Origin: Liquorilactobacillus uvarum DSM 19971
GTDB lineage: Bacteria; Bacillota; Bacilli; Lactobacillales; Lactobacillaceae
Direction: 5' to 3'
Length of the DNA: 64,000 nt
NCBI RefSeq assembly: GCF_001434935.1
Contig: NZ_AZEG01000004.1
Span: 62,001 to 126,000 of the forward strand
Below are positions 18,128 through 28,187 of the stretch, piece after piece. Both the position numbers and the translations under genes were made by a program. Position 1 is the first letter of the stretch, and the number at the start of each line of letters is the position of its first letter. A model generated the notes under the pieces. It ran no database searches. It saw nothing but the letters and a program-made list of their open reading frames with translations, and was not told where the DNA came from.

Positions 18128-18600
18128 GTTCATTTTTTAAAAATTGCATATCACAAATTAAAATGTTGTATTATGCAATAATACTATTAATTAGGCTACA
18201 CATTAATAATTATCATTTTCATGCGTAGCAAAATTTAAAAAAATACGTATCTATTAAAAGTTCGATTAAATTTATTTTACAAAGTTTATGTTTCAGCTTG
18301 TTTTGAAAGCTAGCTTAAAATATCACCCAATTAAACCTCATCAATAAAAGATCCACTCTCTTAATTTAAAAAATCAAAAAGCATACCATTTGATGAATTT
18401 TTAAACTATACACTAGATTCCAAATGTTACCTCTTCATATTTGTATCATCTAAAGAGTTTAATAGTTCAATCAACAAATACAAAAGCACTTTAGTTGCAT
18501 TTTTGATTCAATTTAACCTATCATTGGGTTGAAAGATGATAGCGTTCTTATTGTATCCCTATTTTTTAGGGCTTGTCTTTTTATCTTTGGAGGTGAAAAA
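18128..18600. other. Long AT-rich non-coding region upstream of the AmaP/Asp23 operon
   Basis: No convincing gene lies here. It holds an interrupted inverted repeat (ATTGCATA at 18143-18150 with ATGCAAT-type arm ending at 18179, inner ACAA/TTGT pairing), a candidate promoter near 18495-18524 overlapped by a second inverted repeat, and a hairpin CCCTA/TAGGG at 18557-18571 just before the first ribosome binding site. The remainder is AT-rich without visible structure. Confidence 0.6.
18495..18542 (+). promoter_or_regulatory. Candidate promoter and overlapping inverted repeat of the AmaP/Asp23 operon
   Basis: TTGCAT (18495-18500) and TATCAT (18519-18524) are 18 bases apart. The -10 lies inside an inverted repeat, CTATCAT (18518-18524) with ATGATAG (18536-18542), which could be an operator. 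The -35 match is poor. Confidence 0.35.
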
Positions 18601-18738
18601 ATGGATGCGTTAAAATCAGTCTTTAAGTTCATGCTGGCTAGTACATTAATCGTCGGTGGTGTCTTAATTGGAGGAACAATTTTTGCTGCTAAGCGAATTG
18701 ACTCCTTGGGCGAAAAGCTCAGGAAGATAATCCACTAA
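18601..18738 (+). CDS. 45-residue single-span membrane protein, first gene of the Asp23 operon
   Basis: A 45-residue protein starting MDALKSVFKF with one hydrophobic helix (about residues 8-28) and a basic C terminus. The ATG at 18601 has a consensus GGAGG seven bases upstream; an in-frame ATG at 18529 lacks any. It starts the operon followed by amaP, a DUF2273 gene and asp23, with a 28-base gap to amaP. Its place suggests a small partner of the membrane-anchored Asp23 complex, but I know no characterised relative and its function is unknown. Confidence 0.6.
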   Translation: MDALKSVFKFMLASTLIVGGVLIGGTIFAAKRIDSLGEKLRKIIH

Positions 18739-18766
18739 TATATACTCCAGCATGGGAGGTGATGAA

Positions 18767-19318
18767 TTGCCGGCATGGAAAAAAAGTTTCGTAATATTGG
18801 TTGGGTTATTGCAGATCGTCATTGGTATTCTCGTGATACTACACACTTATTATTTCGATTTAAGTCAATTCTATTCCTTGAATCAATGGCTATCTGATAC
18901 TGAAGATGGTCAGCTCTTGTTGCTCTTTAGTCAGGTTTTTATTGTTCTCGTGGGCTTCATTTTTCTAGGTACTGGCTTGTTCAGCCATCGAACTTCAAAT
19001 CAACTTGTAATCTTCCAAGACCACACCAATCGTCTCATGATTGATCGTTCCGCTGTTGAGCAAAACCTAAGGCTTGTACTTTCTAAAGAATATGATATTG
19101 CAAATATTGATATCAAGCTCAAACTTTTAAAGAACAAGCGACAGGCCAAAGTCAAAATTACAGGAAAGTTGATCAATGAGACTGATTTAGACAGTTTAGA
19201 GAAGGATATTTCAAAAACAATCCAAACCAATCTGGAACAAATTTTGAATATTGGCGTAAAACATCTGACTTTAAAACTTTCACCTTACAGTGAAGGCGAC
19301 AAAGTGACAGTTATATGA
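18767..19318 (+). CDS. amaP: Alkaline shock response membrane anchor protein AmaP
   Basis: AmaP anchors the abundant stress protein Asp23 to the cytoplasmic membrane in Staphylococcus and relatives. The 183-residue protein has two membrane helices (about residues 6-27 and 50-70) followed by a cytoplasmic domain that itself resembles the Asp23/Gls24 fold (NRLMIDRSAVEQNLRLVLSK onward). I chose the TTG at 18767, seven bases after GGGAGG; the upstream ATG at 18752 overlaps that site. The next gene's binding site overlaps this gene's stop region, so translation is coupled. Confidence 0.85.
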   Translation: MPAWKKSFVILVGLLQIVIGILVILHTYYFDLSQFYSLNQWLSDTEDGQLLLLFSQVFIVLVGFIFLGTGLFSHRTSNQLVIFQDHTNRLMIDRSAVEQNLRLVLSKEYDIANIDIKLKLLKNKRQAKVKITGKLINETDLDSLEKDISKTIQTNLEQILNIGVKHLTLKLSPYSEGDKVTVI

Positions 19319-19332
19319 GGGAGGGAGGTCTA

Positions 19333-19524
19333 ATGAAATTAAGATATGTTGGGGCCCTTATCGGTCTGTTAGTCAGTGTTACATGGATTACTTTTGGGTT
19401 CTGGAAAATGATAGTTATCGTGATCTCTATCGGAATAGGCATATCATTTGGTGCCTGGCTGGACTTGCAAGGCTGGACCTTTAAAAGCTTGCTCGTCAAA
19501 CTGCTAGATAAGCTAACTAATTAG
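19333..19524 (+). CDS. DUF2273 small membrane protein of the Asp23 operon
   Basis: A 63-residue protein with two closely spaced membrane helices (about residues 5-22 and 25-42), the size and shape of DUF2273 proteins found between amaP and asp23 in Firmicutes. Its motif GIGISFGAWLDLQ is typical. The ATG at 19333 follows GGGAGG, which lies just after the amaP stop codon. An in-frame ATG at 19315 overlaps amaP and has no site. The function is unknown; the conserved neighbourhood suggests a role with AmaP and Asp23 at the membrane. Confidence 0.8.
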   Translation: MKLRYVGALIGLLVSVTWITFGFWKMIVIVISIGIGISFGAWLDLQGWTFKSLLVKLLDKLTN

Positions 19525-19536
19525 GAGGAAAAAATA

Positions 19537-19929
19537 ATGGCAATGAATACTACTAGTGAACAATTGAAAACAAAATTAACCTTCGATGATCAGGTTATCA
19601 AAAAAATCGCAGGTATTACAGCAAATCAAGTTGAGGGCGTTATTTCACTTGATGGTAATGTTTTTAGTGAATTAACTGATCGCTTTACACCAGGTTCAGA
19701 TACCACTAAAGGTATCGATGCGGATGTTGGTGAACAGCAGGTTTCCTTAAAATTAGATGCCACGATCGAATACGGAAAGAATGCTACCCAGATTTTTAAA
19801 GAAGTATTGGCTAAGGTTAAACAAGCCTTAAAAGAAATGACTGGTCTAACTTTAGTAGAGTTTGAGTTACACATCAACGATGTAAAAACAAAAGCTGAAC
19901 TAAAAGATGAAAATAATTCAAAAGAATAA
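19537..19929 (+). CDS. Asp23/Gls24 family envelope stress response protein
   Basis: This 130-residue acidic cytoplasmic protein belongs to the Asp23/Gls24 family, which gathers at the membrane through AmaP and responds to alkaline and cell-envelope stress. The family core runs from KLTFDDQVIKKIAGITANQVEGV through the GVDADVGEQQVSLKLDATIEYG-like strand region to MTGLTLVEFELHINDV. A second, shorter paralogue lies at 60967-61398. It has a strong TAGGAGG site and follows the DUF2273 gene after 12 bases. It is the last gene of the operon. Confidence 0.9.
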   Translation: MAMNTTSEQLKTKLTFDDQVIKKIAGITANQVEGVISLDGNVFSELTDRFTPGSDTTKGIDADVGEQQVSLKLDATIEYGKNATQIFKEVLAKVKQALKEMTGLTLVEFELHINDVKTKAELKDENNSKE

Positions 19930-19976
19930 AAATTTTATTAAGATAAACCTATTATAATAAAATTTTACTTTAGGCC

Positions 19977-20015
19977 TTGTCCCCTTTGCTTGCAATGCTA
20001 TATTGCAGCAAGGGG
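19977..20015 (+). promoter_or_regulatory. Hairpin and candidate promoter between asp23 and the glutathione peroxidase gene
   Basis: TTGTCC (19977-19982) and TATATT (19999-20004) are 16 bases apart. They are embedded in an inverted repeat, CCCCTTTGCTTGCAAT with ATTGCAGCAAGGGG (19981-20015). There is no T-run, so it looks less like a terminator than an operator or leader hairpin. Confidence 0.4.
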
Positions 20016-20120
20016 ATTTGCTCTCTAAAATTTTTCAATTTGTTATCAAAACAAATAGATGTTTGCAATTTCAGCAAAGAAATCAAAAATTATGCTAAAT
20101 ATGCTAAAGGAGAAAATAAA

Positions 20121-20594
20121 ATGTCAGTTTATAGCTTTGAAGTAACTGCAGATAACGGTGAAAAATATTTGTTAGAACGCTACGCTGGTCACCCACTGTT
20201 GATTGTGAATACAGCCACAAAATGCGGGCTTGCTCCTCAATTTAAAAAGCTTGAGCAGTTGTACAAACAATATCAAGATAAAGGGCTTATTGTTTTGGGT
20301 TTTCCTTCAAATCAGTTTCATCAAGAAGTCAAAAATAGTCAAGAAGCTGCCGAAACGTGCCGCATTACCTATGGTGTTACATTTCCAATGCATCAAATTA
20401 ATGATGTTAATGGCGAGAAAGCCTTACCTTTATTCAAATATTTGACTACAAAAGAAAATGGCATACTTAGTAAAGCAATTAAATGGAATTTTACAAAATT
20501 TCTAATTAATAAAAAAGGCATTCCCGTTAAGCGTTATGCACCTACTACTGATCCTCTAAAAATTGCACCAGATATTGAGCAATTATTACAATAG
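20121..20594 (+). CDS. Glutathione peroxidase family protein (Cys-type, probably thioredoxin-dependent)
   Basis: A 157-residue peroxidase that should reduce hydrogen peroxide and organic hydroperoxides. The active-site segment NTATKCGLAP has Cys at residue 35 where animal enzymes have selenocysteine. The second conserved block reads GFPSNQF (Gln), and the Trp/Asn block reads KWNFTKFLI. A further Cys in ETCRITYGVTFP is well placed as the resolving residue of thioredoxin-dependent members. The ATG at 20121 follows AAAGGAG; a long upstream in-frame extension to 19977 has no such site and crosses a hairpin. It stands alone after the stress operon. Confidence 0.9.
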   Translation: MSVYSFEVTADNGEKYLLERYAGHPLLIVNTATKCGLAPQFKKLEQLYKQYQDKGLIVLGFPSNQFHQEVKNSQEAAETCRITYGVTFPMHQINDVNGEKALPLFKYLTTKENGILSKAIKWNFTKFLINKKGIPVKRYAPTTDPLKIAPDIEQLLQ

Positions 20595-20988
20595 AAATTG
20601 AAAAGTTTCTTTCATTAAAAGCACAACTGTAGTGTACTTAATACTTGTACTTTATAAGATTCCTGAAACTCGTGTCAGTTCTTAGAAGTCCCTTCTTATT
20701 TTATTGAAAAAAACAAAACATCTATCATCTATCTCATATCCCATACTTTTATTTAAAAAAACTCCCTTTTTCCTTATTTCAAATTCACACTTGGAACGTT
20801 TTTTAAAATTTCAAAAAAATTTTTAGACCAATATTATAAAATATATTTGTCTAATTCCACCTAAAAGTGGTAATCTAATTGTATACACGTTATTTGTATT
20901 GTCGTGTATATTTTGTGTATTGGCAGGCAGGTATTCTTGCAGATATTCATGTTTAGATAATGATTCATTAATTAAGGGGGAAATTAAA
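20595..20988. other. AT-rich intergenic region with an 8-base inverted repeat
   Basis: No gene is visible. A perfect inverted repeat, TATACACG (20882-20889) and CGTGTATA (20903-20910) with a 13-base spacer, lies about 80 bases before the next start codon and could be a regulator site. A small hairpin CCAC/GTGG sits near 20857-20870. I see nothing else. Confidence 0.55.
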
Positions 20989-21477
20989 TTGCGTCTTATA
21001 GACAGTGGTACCACGTGGATTTTTCTGATAGCCATGCTGGTATTTATGGTTAGCGCAGTTTTTTTGATTGTTTTTTCAACTAAAAATAGACATTACAAGA
21101 AAACAATAACGATGTTTGTTTCATCATTTGCAGTTACCTTTTTCTGTATACTTTCACGGACTCATCTTCTAAGAGCAACTTTATTAAGTCTTTTTATCTT
21201 GTTGCTGGCTGTGATCTTGCAAAGGGCCACTAAACATTACCACATCTTAAAGAACTGGAAAATTGCTAAATCATTAATAGTTCTTGGTGCAGTATTGTTG
21301 TCGCTAAATGTTACTGAGATTTTGTATGTCCGCTCATACAAAAATCAAGTTCCAATTGCTAAAGCAAACAAAAATGATAATCATTTGGAGTATTTGCGGA
21401 CCAATCATCGACAAAAAACTCATTTTGAGGGACCTTATAAATCTGTTCATCATGCTTCAAAAGTCCAAGATGACTAA
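20989..21477 (+). CDS. Membrane protein of unknown function with four predicted helices
   Basis: I do not recognise this 162-residue protein. Four hydrophobic segments (about residues 10-30, 40-56, 59-77 and 94-111) precede a polar, His/Lys-rich tail of about 45 residues (KNDNHLEYLRTNHRQ and on). I chose the TTG start at 20989 because AAGGGGGAAA lies just upstream; an in-frame ATG at 20899 would add a Cys-rich stretch without a binding site and would overlap the inverted repeat. It is a monocistronic plus-strand gene flanked by two long AT-rich gaps. Confidence 0.55.
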   Translation: MRLIDSGTTWIFLIAMLVFMVSAVFLIVFSTKNRHYKKTITMFVSSFAVTFFCILSRTHLLRATLLSLFILLLAVILQRATKHYHILKNWKIAKSLIVLGAVLLSLNVTEILYVRSYKNQVPIAKANKNDNHLEYLRTNHRQKTHFEGPYKSVHHASKVQDD

Positions 21478-21760
21478 TTCTGCTCGTTGTTATTTTAATA
21501 TATTACTGTAAAATTCAAAACCTTTTGTGTTTTTAATACATTTTCTCAAAAGTAATAAGAATTCGGGAATAATGTATCCTCACAAGGGGCTTTTATAGTG
21601 TTTATTTAAGAAAAGAACCGAACAACTACAACTGCTAAATATATTGCATTTTCTTGCAAAAAGATATTTATTTAATTAATATAACTGCTTAAAGATAATT
21701 TTTCTCCATTGTTTTTACATTTGGTATTGTATTTCGTACACCGACATATTATACTTTGGG

Positions 21761-21818
21761 TGTTAGTTAGTTGCTATCTAACACTAGGCTATGAGTTGGG
21801 TTGCTCATTGCCTTTTTA
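21761..21818 (+). ncRNA. Candidate small RNA with own promoter and terminator
   Basis: A promoter-like pair TTGTAT (21727-21732) and TATACT (21750-21755), 17 bases apart, points to a start near 21761. Two hairpins follow at once: GTGTTAG/CTAACAC (21760-21784), and AGGC-ATGAG paired with CTCAT-GCCT (21786-21813). The second runs into TTTTTATT and reads as an intrinsic terminator. This predicts a transcript of about 55-60 bases. No family is recognised. Confidence 0.4.
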
Positions 21819-21852
21819 TTATGTCCAGAATTTTATCGCATTTCAGTCTACT

Positions 21853-21876
21853 AAAAAAACCAGCTTAACGCTGGCT
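21853..21876 (-). terminator. Terminator of the SemiSWEET gene
   Basis: On the minus strand, GCCAGC and GCTGG arms with a GTTAA loop are followed by seven T. It lies 50 bases past the gene's stop codon. Confidence 0.8.
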
Positions 21877-21925
21877 TTTAAAAAATATATTTTTTTATTG
21901 AACAATAGTCAACCCCACTTATCCC

Positions 21926-22192
21926 TTAATGAAGAGCTGTAATAAAAGCAAATATTCCAAAAAATATTCCAGGAAGATTAGCCCAAAAAACCGGCCAATC
22001 ACGATTCCTTTTGAAATACGCATAAACACACCAAAATGTGCAGTTCACCGCTGCAACTAAAGGTTGAATCGGATTGCCATAATTACCTTGTAAGTTGCTC
22101 ATAATCTGCGGGATATAAGATACGTACATCAATACTGCTAAAATTGTCGCAACTCTTCCTAAAATACGGATAAATTTAGTTTCTTGCTCCAA
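21926..22192 (-). CDS. SemiSWEET-type sugar transporter
   Basis: The 88-residue protein has the three-helix bundle of bacterial SemiSWEETs, which dimerise to carry sugars passively across the membrane. The PQ motif lies in helix 1 (YISYIPQI-type segment, here VSYIPQIMSN near residue 25). The conserved block NPIQPLVAAVNCTFWCVYAY supplies the Asn and Trp that line the pore in characterised relatives. The length is typical. The start follows GAGGTTC-type sequence, and the gene stands alone between the candidate small RNA and lepA. Confidence 0.85.
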   Translation of the reverse strand: MEQETKFIRILGRVATILAVLMYVSYIPQIMSNLQGNYGNPIQPLVAAVNCTFWCVYAYFKRNRDWPVFWANLPGIFFGIFAFITALH

Positions 22193-22384
22193 AAAAAGAA
22201 CCTCCTCGGTTTAACAATTATCTAAGTACACATTCCAAATTGTATAGATTTATTGCGCATAATGCAAATGGTCAAAAAATACTAGAAATTAAAAAAGGTT
22301 ATTTTCAGAAACAGTTAAGCAAAATATTCAGCCATTATAATCACAAGTGTAAAAGAAAGCAAGGCAAAAGAAAGAAAGAAAAAA

Positions 22385-24208
22385 TCACTCTTCGTCCGTT
22401 TTCAAAACGGCCATAAAGGCTTCCTGAGGTACCTCTACGGTGCCAACCGACTTCATCCTCTTCTTGCCACGTTTTTGCTTTTCTAGCAGTTTAGCACGCC
22501 GATCAGGATCACCTGTATGAATCTTAGCAGTAACATCCTTTCGATAAGCCTTAATGTTAGTTCTTGCAACTATCTTTGCCCCGATTGCAGCTTGAATCGG
22601 AACTTCAAAGTTTTGACGTGGAATAATCTCTTTTAGCCGAGATGCTATCGTTCGGCCCCTTTCTGCTGAAAACTGACGATGGGAAATAAAGCTTAGAGCA
22701 TCAACTTTATCTCCATTCAATAAAATATCAATTTTAACAAGATCACTCGGTCTCGTTCCATCTAAGTCGTAATCAAGCGATGCATAGCCGCGGGTACTCG
22801 ATTTCAATTTATCAAAAAAATCAAAAATAATCTCTGACAGCGGCATTTCATAAAGCACGTTTACACGATATTCGTCCAAATAGTCCATTGTCAAGAAATT
22901 TCCGCGCTTCCGCTGACAAAGTTCCATTACAGCCCCTACATAATCATTAGGGACCATGATAGTTGCCTTAACAAATGGTTCATTAATTTGTTTGATACTC
23001 GAGGCTTCAGGCATCGCAGCTGGATTATCAACTTTTTTATGCGTTCCATCAGTCAGCTCAACATCATAAGTAACAGAAGGAGCAGTTGTAATCAAATCCA
23101 TGTTAAACTCACGTTCAAGCCTTTCTTGAACAACATCCATATGCAATAAACCTAAAAAGCCACACCTAAAACCAAATCCCAATGCTTGCGAAGTTTCTGG
23201 TTCAAACTCAAGGGCTGCATCATTCAATTGTAATTTTTCAAGCGCCTCACGCAAATCGTTATACTTGGCATTGTCAGTCGGATACAGTCCAGAATAAACC
23301 ATAGGAACCATTTCACGATAGCCTTCAAGTGCTTTTTCAGCCGGATTGTCAGCATTCGTAACAGTATCCCCAACACGTGTATCTTGAATGTCTTTAATGC
23401 TAGCTGTTAAATACCCAACATCCCCAGCCATCAAAATATCCCGTTTTAAAGGTTTGGGTGAGTTAACCCCGACTTCAGTAACTTCATATTCAGTGTTGGT
23501 ATTCATCAAACGAATACGATCCCCTGGTTCGACAGTTCCTTCAAAAACCCGAATACTTAAAACAACACCACGATAGTCATCGTACACCGAATCAAAAATC
23601 AATGCCTTCAACGGAGCATTCAAATCACCATCAGGAGCTGGAACCTCATGAACAACCTTTTCCAAAATTTCTTCAATTCCGATGCCTTGTTTGGCACTAG
23701 CAAGAACTGCCTCCGATGCATCCAAACCGATTACATCCTCAATTTCTTGACGGACTTCTTCTGGACGTGCGGATGGAAGATCAATTTTATTGATAACTGG
23801 AACAATTTCAAGATCATCATCAATAGCCAGATAAACATTCGCCAAAGTCTGAGCTTCAACACCTTGCGCCGCATCAACAACCAATACAGCACCTTCACAA
23901 GCGGCCAAACTTCTTGAAACCTCATATGAGAAATCAACATGACCTGGCGTGTCAATTAAATGGAAAATATACATTTCACCATTTTTAGCATGATAATGCA
24001 GCTCAACAGCATTTAACTTAATTGTTATTCCACGTTCTCTTTCAAGATCCATTGAGTCTAAAAGCTGATTCTGCATTTCACGTTTGGAAACCGTATCAGT
24101 CATTTCAAGTATTCGATCTGCTAAAGTTGATTTACCATGATCTATATGTGCAACAATGGAAAAATTGCGAATGTGTTTTTGACGCTCTTTCATTTCTTCG
24201 ATATCCAT
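22385..24208 (-). CDS. lepA: Elongation factor 4 (LepA)
   Basis: LepA is a ribosome-associated translational GTPase that back-translocates or helps biogenesis of the 30S subunit. The 607-residue protein has the G1 loop [10 protein letters not shown] near residue 20, G3 DTPGHVDF, G4 NKIDLP, domain II, and the LepA-specific C-terminal domain ending [20 protein letters not shown]. The size is standard. The ATG is preceded by TAGGAA. It lies downstream of dnaJ, separated by a terminator, and is followed by a gap of about 190 bases. Confidence 0.97.
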   Translation of the reverse strand: MDIEEMKERQKHIRNFSIVAHIDHGKSTLADRILEMTDTVSKREMQNQLLDSMDLERERGITIKLNAVELHYHAKNGEMYIFHLIDTPGHVDFSYEVSRSLAACEGAVLVVDAAQGVEAQTLANVYLAIDDDLEIVPVINKIDLPSARPEEVRQEIEDVIGLDASEAVLASAKQGIGIEEILEKVVHEVPAPDGDLNAPLKALIFDSVYDDYRGVVLSIRVFEGTVEPGDRIRLMNTNTEYEVTEVGVNSPKPLKRDILMAGDVGYLTASIKDIQDTRVGDTVTNADNPAEKALEGYREMVPMVYSGLYPTDNAKYNDLREALEKLQLNDAALEFEPETSQALGFGFRCGFLGLLHMDVVQERLEREFNMDLITTAPSVTYDVELTDGTHKKVDNPAAMPEASSIKQINEPFVKATIMVPNDYVGAVMELCQRKRGNFLTMDYLDEYRVNVLYEMPLSEIIFDFFDKLKSSTRGYASLDYDLDGTRPSDLVKIDILLNGDKVDALSFISHRQFSAERGRTIASRLKEIIPRQNFEVPIQAAIGAKIVARTNIKAYRKDVTAKIHTGDPDRRAKLLEKQKRGKKRMKSVGTVEVPQEAFMAVLKTDEE

Positions 24209-24328
24209 TCGTATTTCCTACTTTCTTTCAACCAGACATAATTCGTAATCTAAACTCAATTATACCAACGCAAACTATCAAATACAATTAAGCTCTTTCT
24301 TTAACTTTTTATTCTATTCTAAATTATC

Positions 24329-24376
24329 AAAAAGCCTTGAAATACCCAAATATTGGGACACCTCAAGGCTCCTTTT
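24329..24376 (-). terminator. Terminator downstream of dnaJ
   Basis: Outer stem AGCCTTGA (24333-24340) with TCAAGGCT (24363-24370) and inner CCCAA/TTGGG, followed on the minus strand by a T-run. It separates the heat-shock genes from lepA. Confidence 0.75.
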
Positions 24377-24387
24377 TAAGTTAAAAA

Positions 24388-25530
24388 TTAACGTTTCTTG
24401 CGTTTCTTTAATTTTTCAAAGAAAGATTCTTCACCTGTAACTTTTTCGCCACTAGCTTCTGCAAATGACTTCAGAGCCTCTCTTTGTTTCTGATTGAGAG
24501 TTTTAGGCGTTTGGACCTGTACAGTTACATGTTGATCACCGTTACCATCGCTACGCAACTTAGGAGCTCCTTTGCCGCGTAAACGGAAAATCGTCCCTGT
24601 TTGTGTACCGGCAGGAATTTTCATCTTGACATCACCGTGTACAGTTTTCACCATAACTTCATCACCCAATGTTGCTTGAACAAAGCTGATTGGGAGATTG
24701 AAGAAAATTTCAGAACCATCACGTTCAAATGTCTTACTTGGTTTAACGTTAAAGACAATATATAAATCACCGTAAGGTCCATCATTTTCACCAGCTTCAC
24801 CTTGCCCTTGAAGACGCATCTGATTGCCATCTTCAACACCTGCTGGAATATTAACCTCAACCCTATGTTTTTCACGAGTGATGCCTTCCCCGCCACAAGT
24901 AGTACATTTTTCTTTAATAATCTTTCCTTTACCATGACAAACATCACACTCTTGCTGTGTCATCACACGACCTAACGGTGTTTGACGAGCAGCCTGAATC
25001 ACACCGGTACCATTACACTTAGAACACGTGTCAACTGATGTCCCCTTCTTAGCACCGCTACCGCCGCAAGTTTTACATACCGCATTACGCGTATATTCTA
25101 TACTCGTTTTCTTACCAAAAATAGCTTCTTCAAACGTAAGGGTCATTTCATACTGAAGATCTCGTCCTTGGCGTGGAGCATTGCGTGACCGTGATGAAGA
25201 ACCGCCACCAAAAAATGAGCTGAAAATATCCTCAAAACCGCCAGCTCCACCACCGCCAAAATCACCAAAACCGCCGAAGCCGCCAGCTCCGCCACCAAAG
25301 CCTTGTTGTCCACCAGTAGAACCATATTGATCATACTGTGCTTTCTTCTGAGGATCGCTCAGAATCTCATATGCTTCATTTACCTCTTTGAACTTTTCTT
25401 CTGCTCCTGGCTCTTTATTTAAATCAGGATGATATTTCTTCGACAATTTCCGATATGCTTTTTTGATTTCAGCAGCAGAGGCATCTTTTGAAACACCTAA
25501 AACCTCATATGGATCTCTGTTTTCTGCCAT
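24388..25530 (-). CDS. dnaJ: Chaperone protein DnaJ (Hsp40)
   Basis: DnaJ delivers substrates to DnaK and stimulates its ATPase. The 380-residue protein has the J domain ([16 protein letters not shown] in KYHPDLNK), a Gly/Phe-rich linker (about residues 70-120, [16 protein letters not shown]), four CxxCxGxG zinc repeats ([36 protein letters not shown]) and the C-terminal substrate domains. All zinc cysteines are present. It lies 120 bases after dnaK, with a partial terminator between them, so it may be expressed below DnaK. GGAGG precedes the ATG. Confidence 0.97.
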   Translation of the reverse strand: MAENRDPYEVLGVSKDASAAEIKKAYRKLSKKYHPDLNKEPGAEEKFKEVNEAYEILSDPQKKAQYDQYGSTGGQQGFGGGAGGFGGFGDFGGGGAGGFEDIFSSFFGGGSSSRSRNAPRQGRDLQYEMTLTFEEAIFGKKTSIEYTRNAVCKTCGGSGAKKGTSVDTCSKCNGTGVIQAARQTPLGRVMTQQECDVCHGKGKIIKEKCTTCGGEGITREKHRVEVNIPAGVEDGNQMRLQGQGEAGENDGPYGDLYIVFNVKPSKTFERDGSEIFFNLPISFVQATLGDEVMVKTVHGDVKMKIPAGTQTGTIFRLRGKGAPKLRSDGNGDQHVTVQVQTPKTLNQKQREALKSFAEASGEKVTGEESFFEKLKKRKKR

Positions 25531-25598
25531 TTTTTTCCTCCAATAATAGTAAGTAAGAAGTCTAACTAAGACTAGCGTACCATAAGCAATGCTAAATA

Positions 25599-25631
25599 AA
25601 AAGTCAAAGTCCGTACCGGCCTTTGACTTTT
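25599..25631 (-). terminator. Terminator-like hairpin between dnaK and dnaJ
   Basis: AAAAGTCAAAG (25599-25609) and CTTTGACTTTT (25621-25631) form a stem followed on the minus strand by TTTTTATTT. It may lower readthrough into dnaJ. Confidence 0.65.
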
Positions 25632-25650
25632 CATTTACTTGTCCCTGCGA

Positions 25651-27507
<1,857 letters not shown>

Positions 27508-27528
27508 TCAACCTCTTTTAATTTATTT

Positions 27529-28170
27529 TTATTGAGCGACTGCGACCATAGCAGGTCTCAGCACGCGATCTTTTAACATATATCCATCTTGAAACACTTC
27601 AACAACAGTTTCGGCCTTTTGACCATCTTCAGCCTGAACCGACTTGACAGCTTGATGTTTTGTCGGATCAAAAGGTTGACCAAGCGCTTCAATTTTAACA
27701 ATATGGTTAGAAGTTAAAGCCTTCTCCATATCCTTAAAGACAAGTTCAATACCTCGTTTAATTTGTTTTGAAGCATCATCTTCAACTTCAATCTTCAAAG
27801 CCCGATTTAGATTGTCAATCACTGGCAGTACATCCTTTGCAAGGCTCTGTCCATCATATTTGAGCAATCTTTCCTGCTCTTTTTTAAAACGAGTGTGCAT
27901 ATTAGCCATTTCCGCTTCGGCACGAAGATACTTATCTTCCAACTTATCATACTTTTGTTTCAGTTCGGTTAATTCTTTTTGTAACTCTTCATGTTTGTCT
28001 TCGGATTTCTCTTCAGAAACCTTCGCGCTCTTGCTATCTTGCTTTTGAGAAGAAACAGTCTCTTTCAGCTCATCTGTATCTTCAAACTGAACTGTTTTCT
28101 TTTCTGACTGCTCTTTTGGAGAATTCTTTTTATTTAATTTTACACCATCTTGTGTACTTTTTTCGGACAA
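27529..28170 (-). CDS. grpE: GrpE nucleotide exchange factor
   Basis: GrpE releases ADP from DnaK. The 213-residue protein begins with a long, charged, low-complexity tail (about residues 1-55), then a coiled-coil segment (SEDKHEELQKELTELKQKYDKLEDKYLR), and the conserved beta domain (LEALGQPFDPTKHQAVKSV-type region and VFQDGYMLKDRVLRPAMVAVAQ at the end). The start is TTG with AAGGGG seven bases upstream. It follows hrcA after 17 bases and precedes dnaK by 27. Confidence 0.96.
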   Translation of the reverse strand: MSEKSTQDGVKLNKKNSPKEQSEKKTVQFEDTDELKETVSSQKQDSKSAKVSEEKSEDKHEELQKELTELKQKYDKLEDKYLRAEAEMANMHTRFKKEQERLLKYDGQSLAKDVLPVIDNLNRALKIEVEDDASKQIKRGIELVFKDMEKALTSNHIVKIEALGQPFDPTKHQAVKSVQAEDGQKAETVVEVFQDGYMLKDRVLRPAMVAVAQ

Positions 28171-28187
28171 GTGAACACCCCTTTTCC

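Larger units (their letters stand above)
21478..21925. other. Intergenic region holding a candidate small RNA and a terminator
   Basis: The first 240 bases are AT-rich with no visible structure. A compact candidate RNA unit follows at 21727-21818 on the plus strand, then a minus-strand terminator for the SemiSWEET gene at 21853-21876. An open frame of 77 codons here is unsupported. Confidence 0.6.

Noticed and set aside
18201-18215. Fur-like sequence CATTAATAATTATCA in the gap before the stress operon
   Set aside because: It matches the 7-1-7 Fur pattern at 11 of 14 positions, but in such AT-rich DNA this is near chance, and no iron gene is adjacent.
19977-20120. N-terminal extension of the glutathione peroxidase frame
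   Set aside because: The ATG at 20121 has a strong binding site and gives the family's normal length; the extension crosses an inverted repeat.
21709-21942. 77-codon frame on the plus strand
   Set aside because: No binding site; it crosses the candidate small RNA, its terminator and the SemiSWEET terminator, and overlaps that gene's end.
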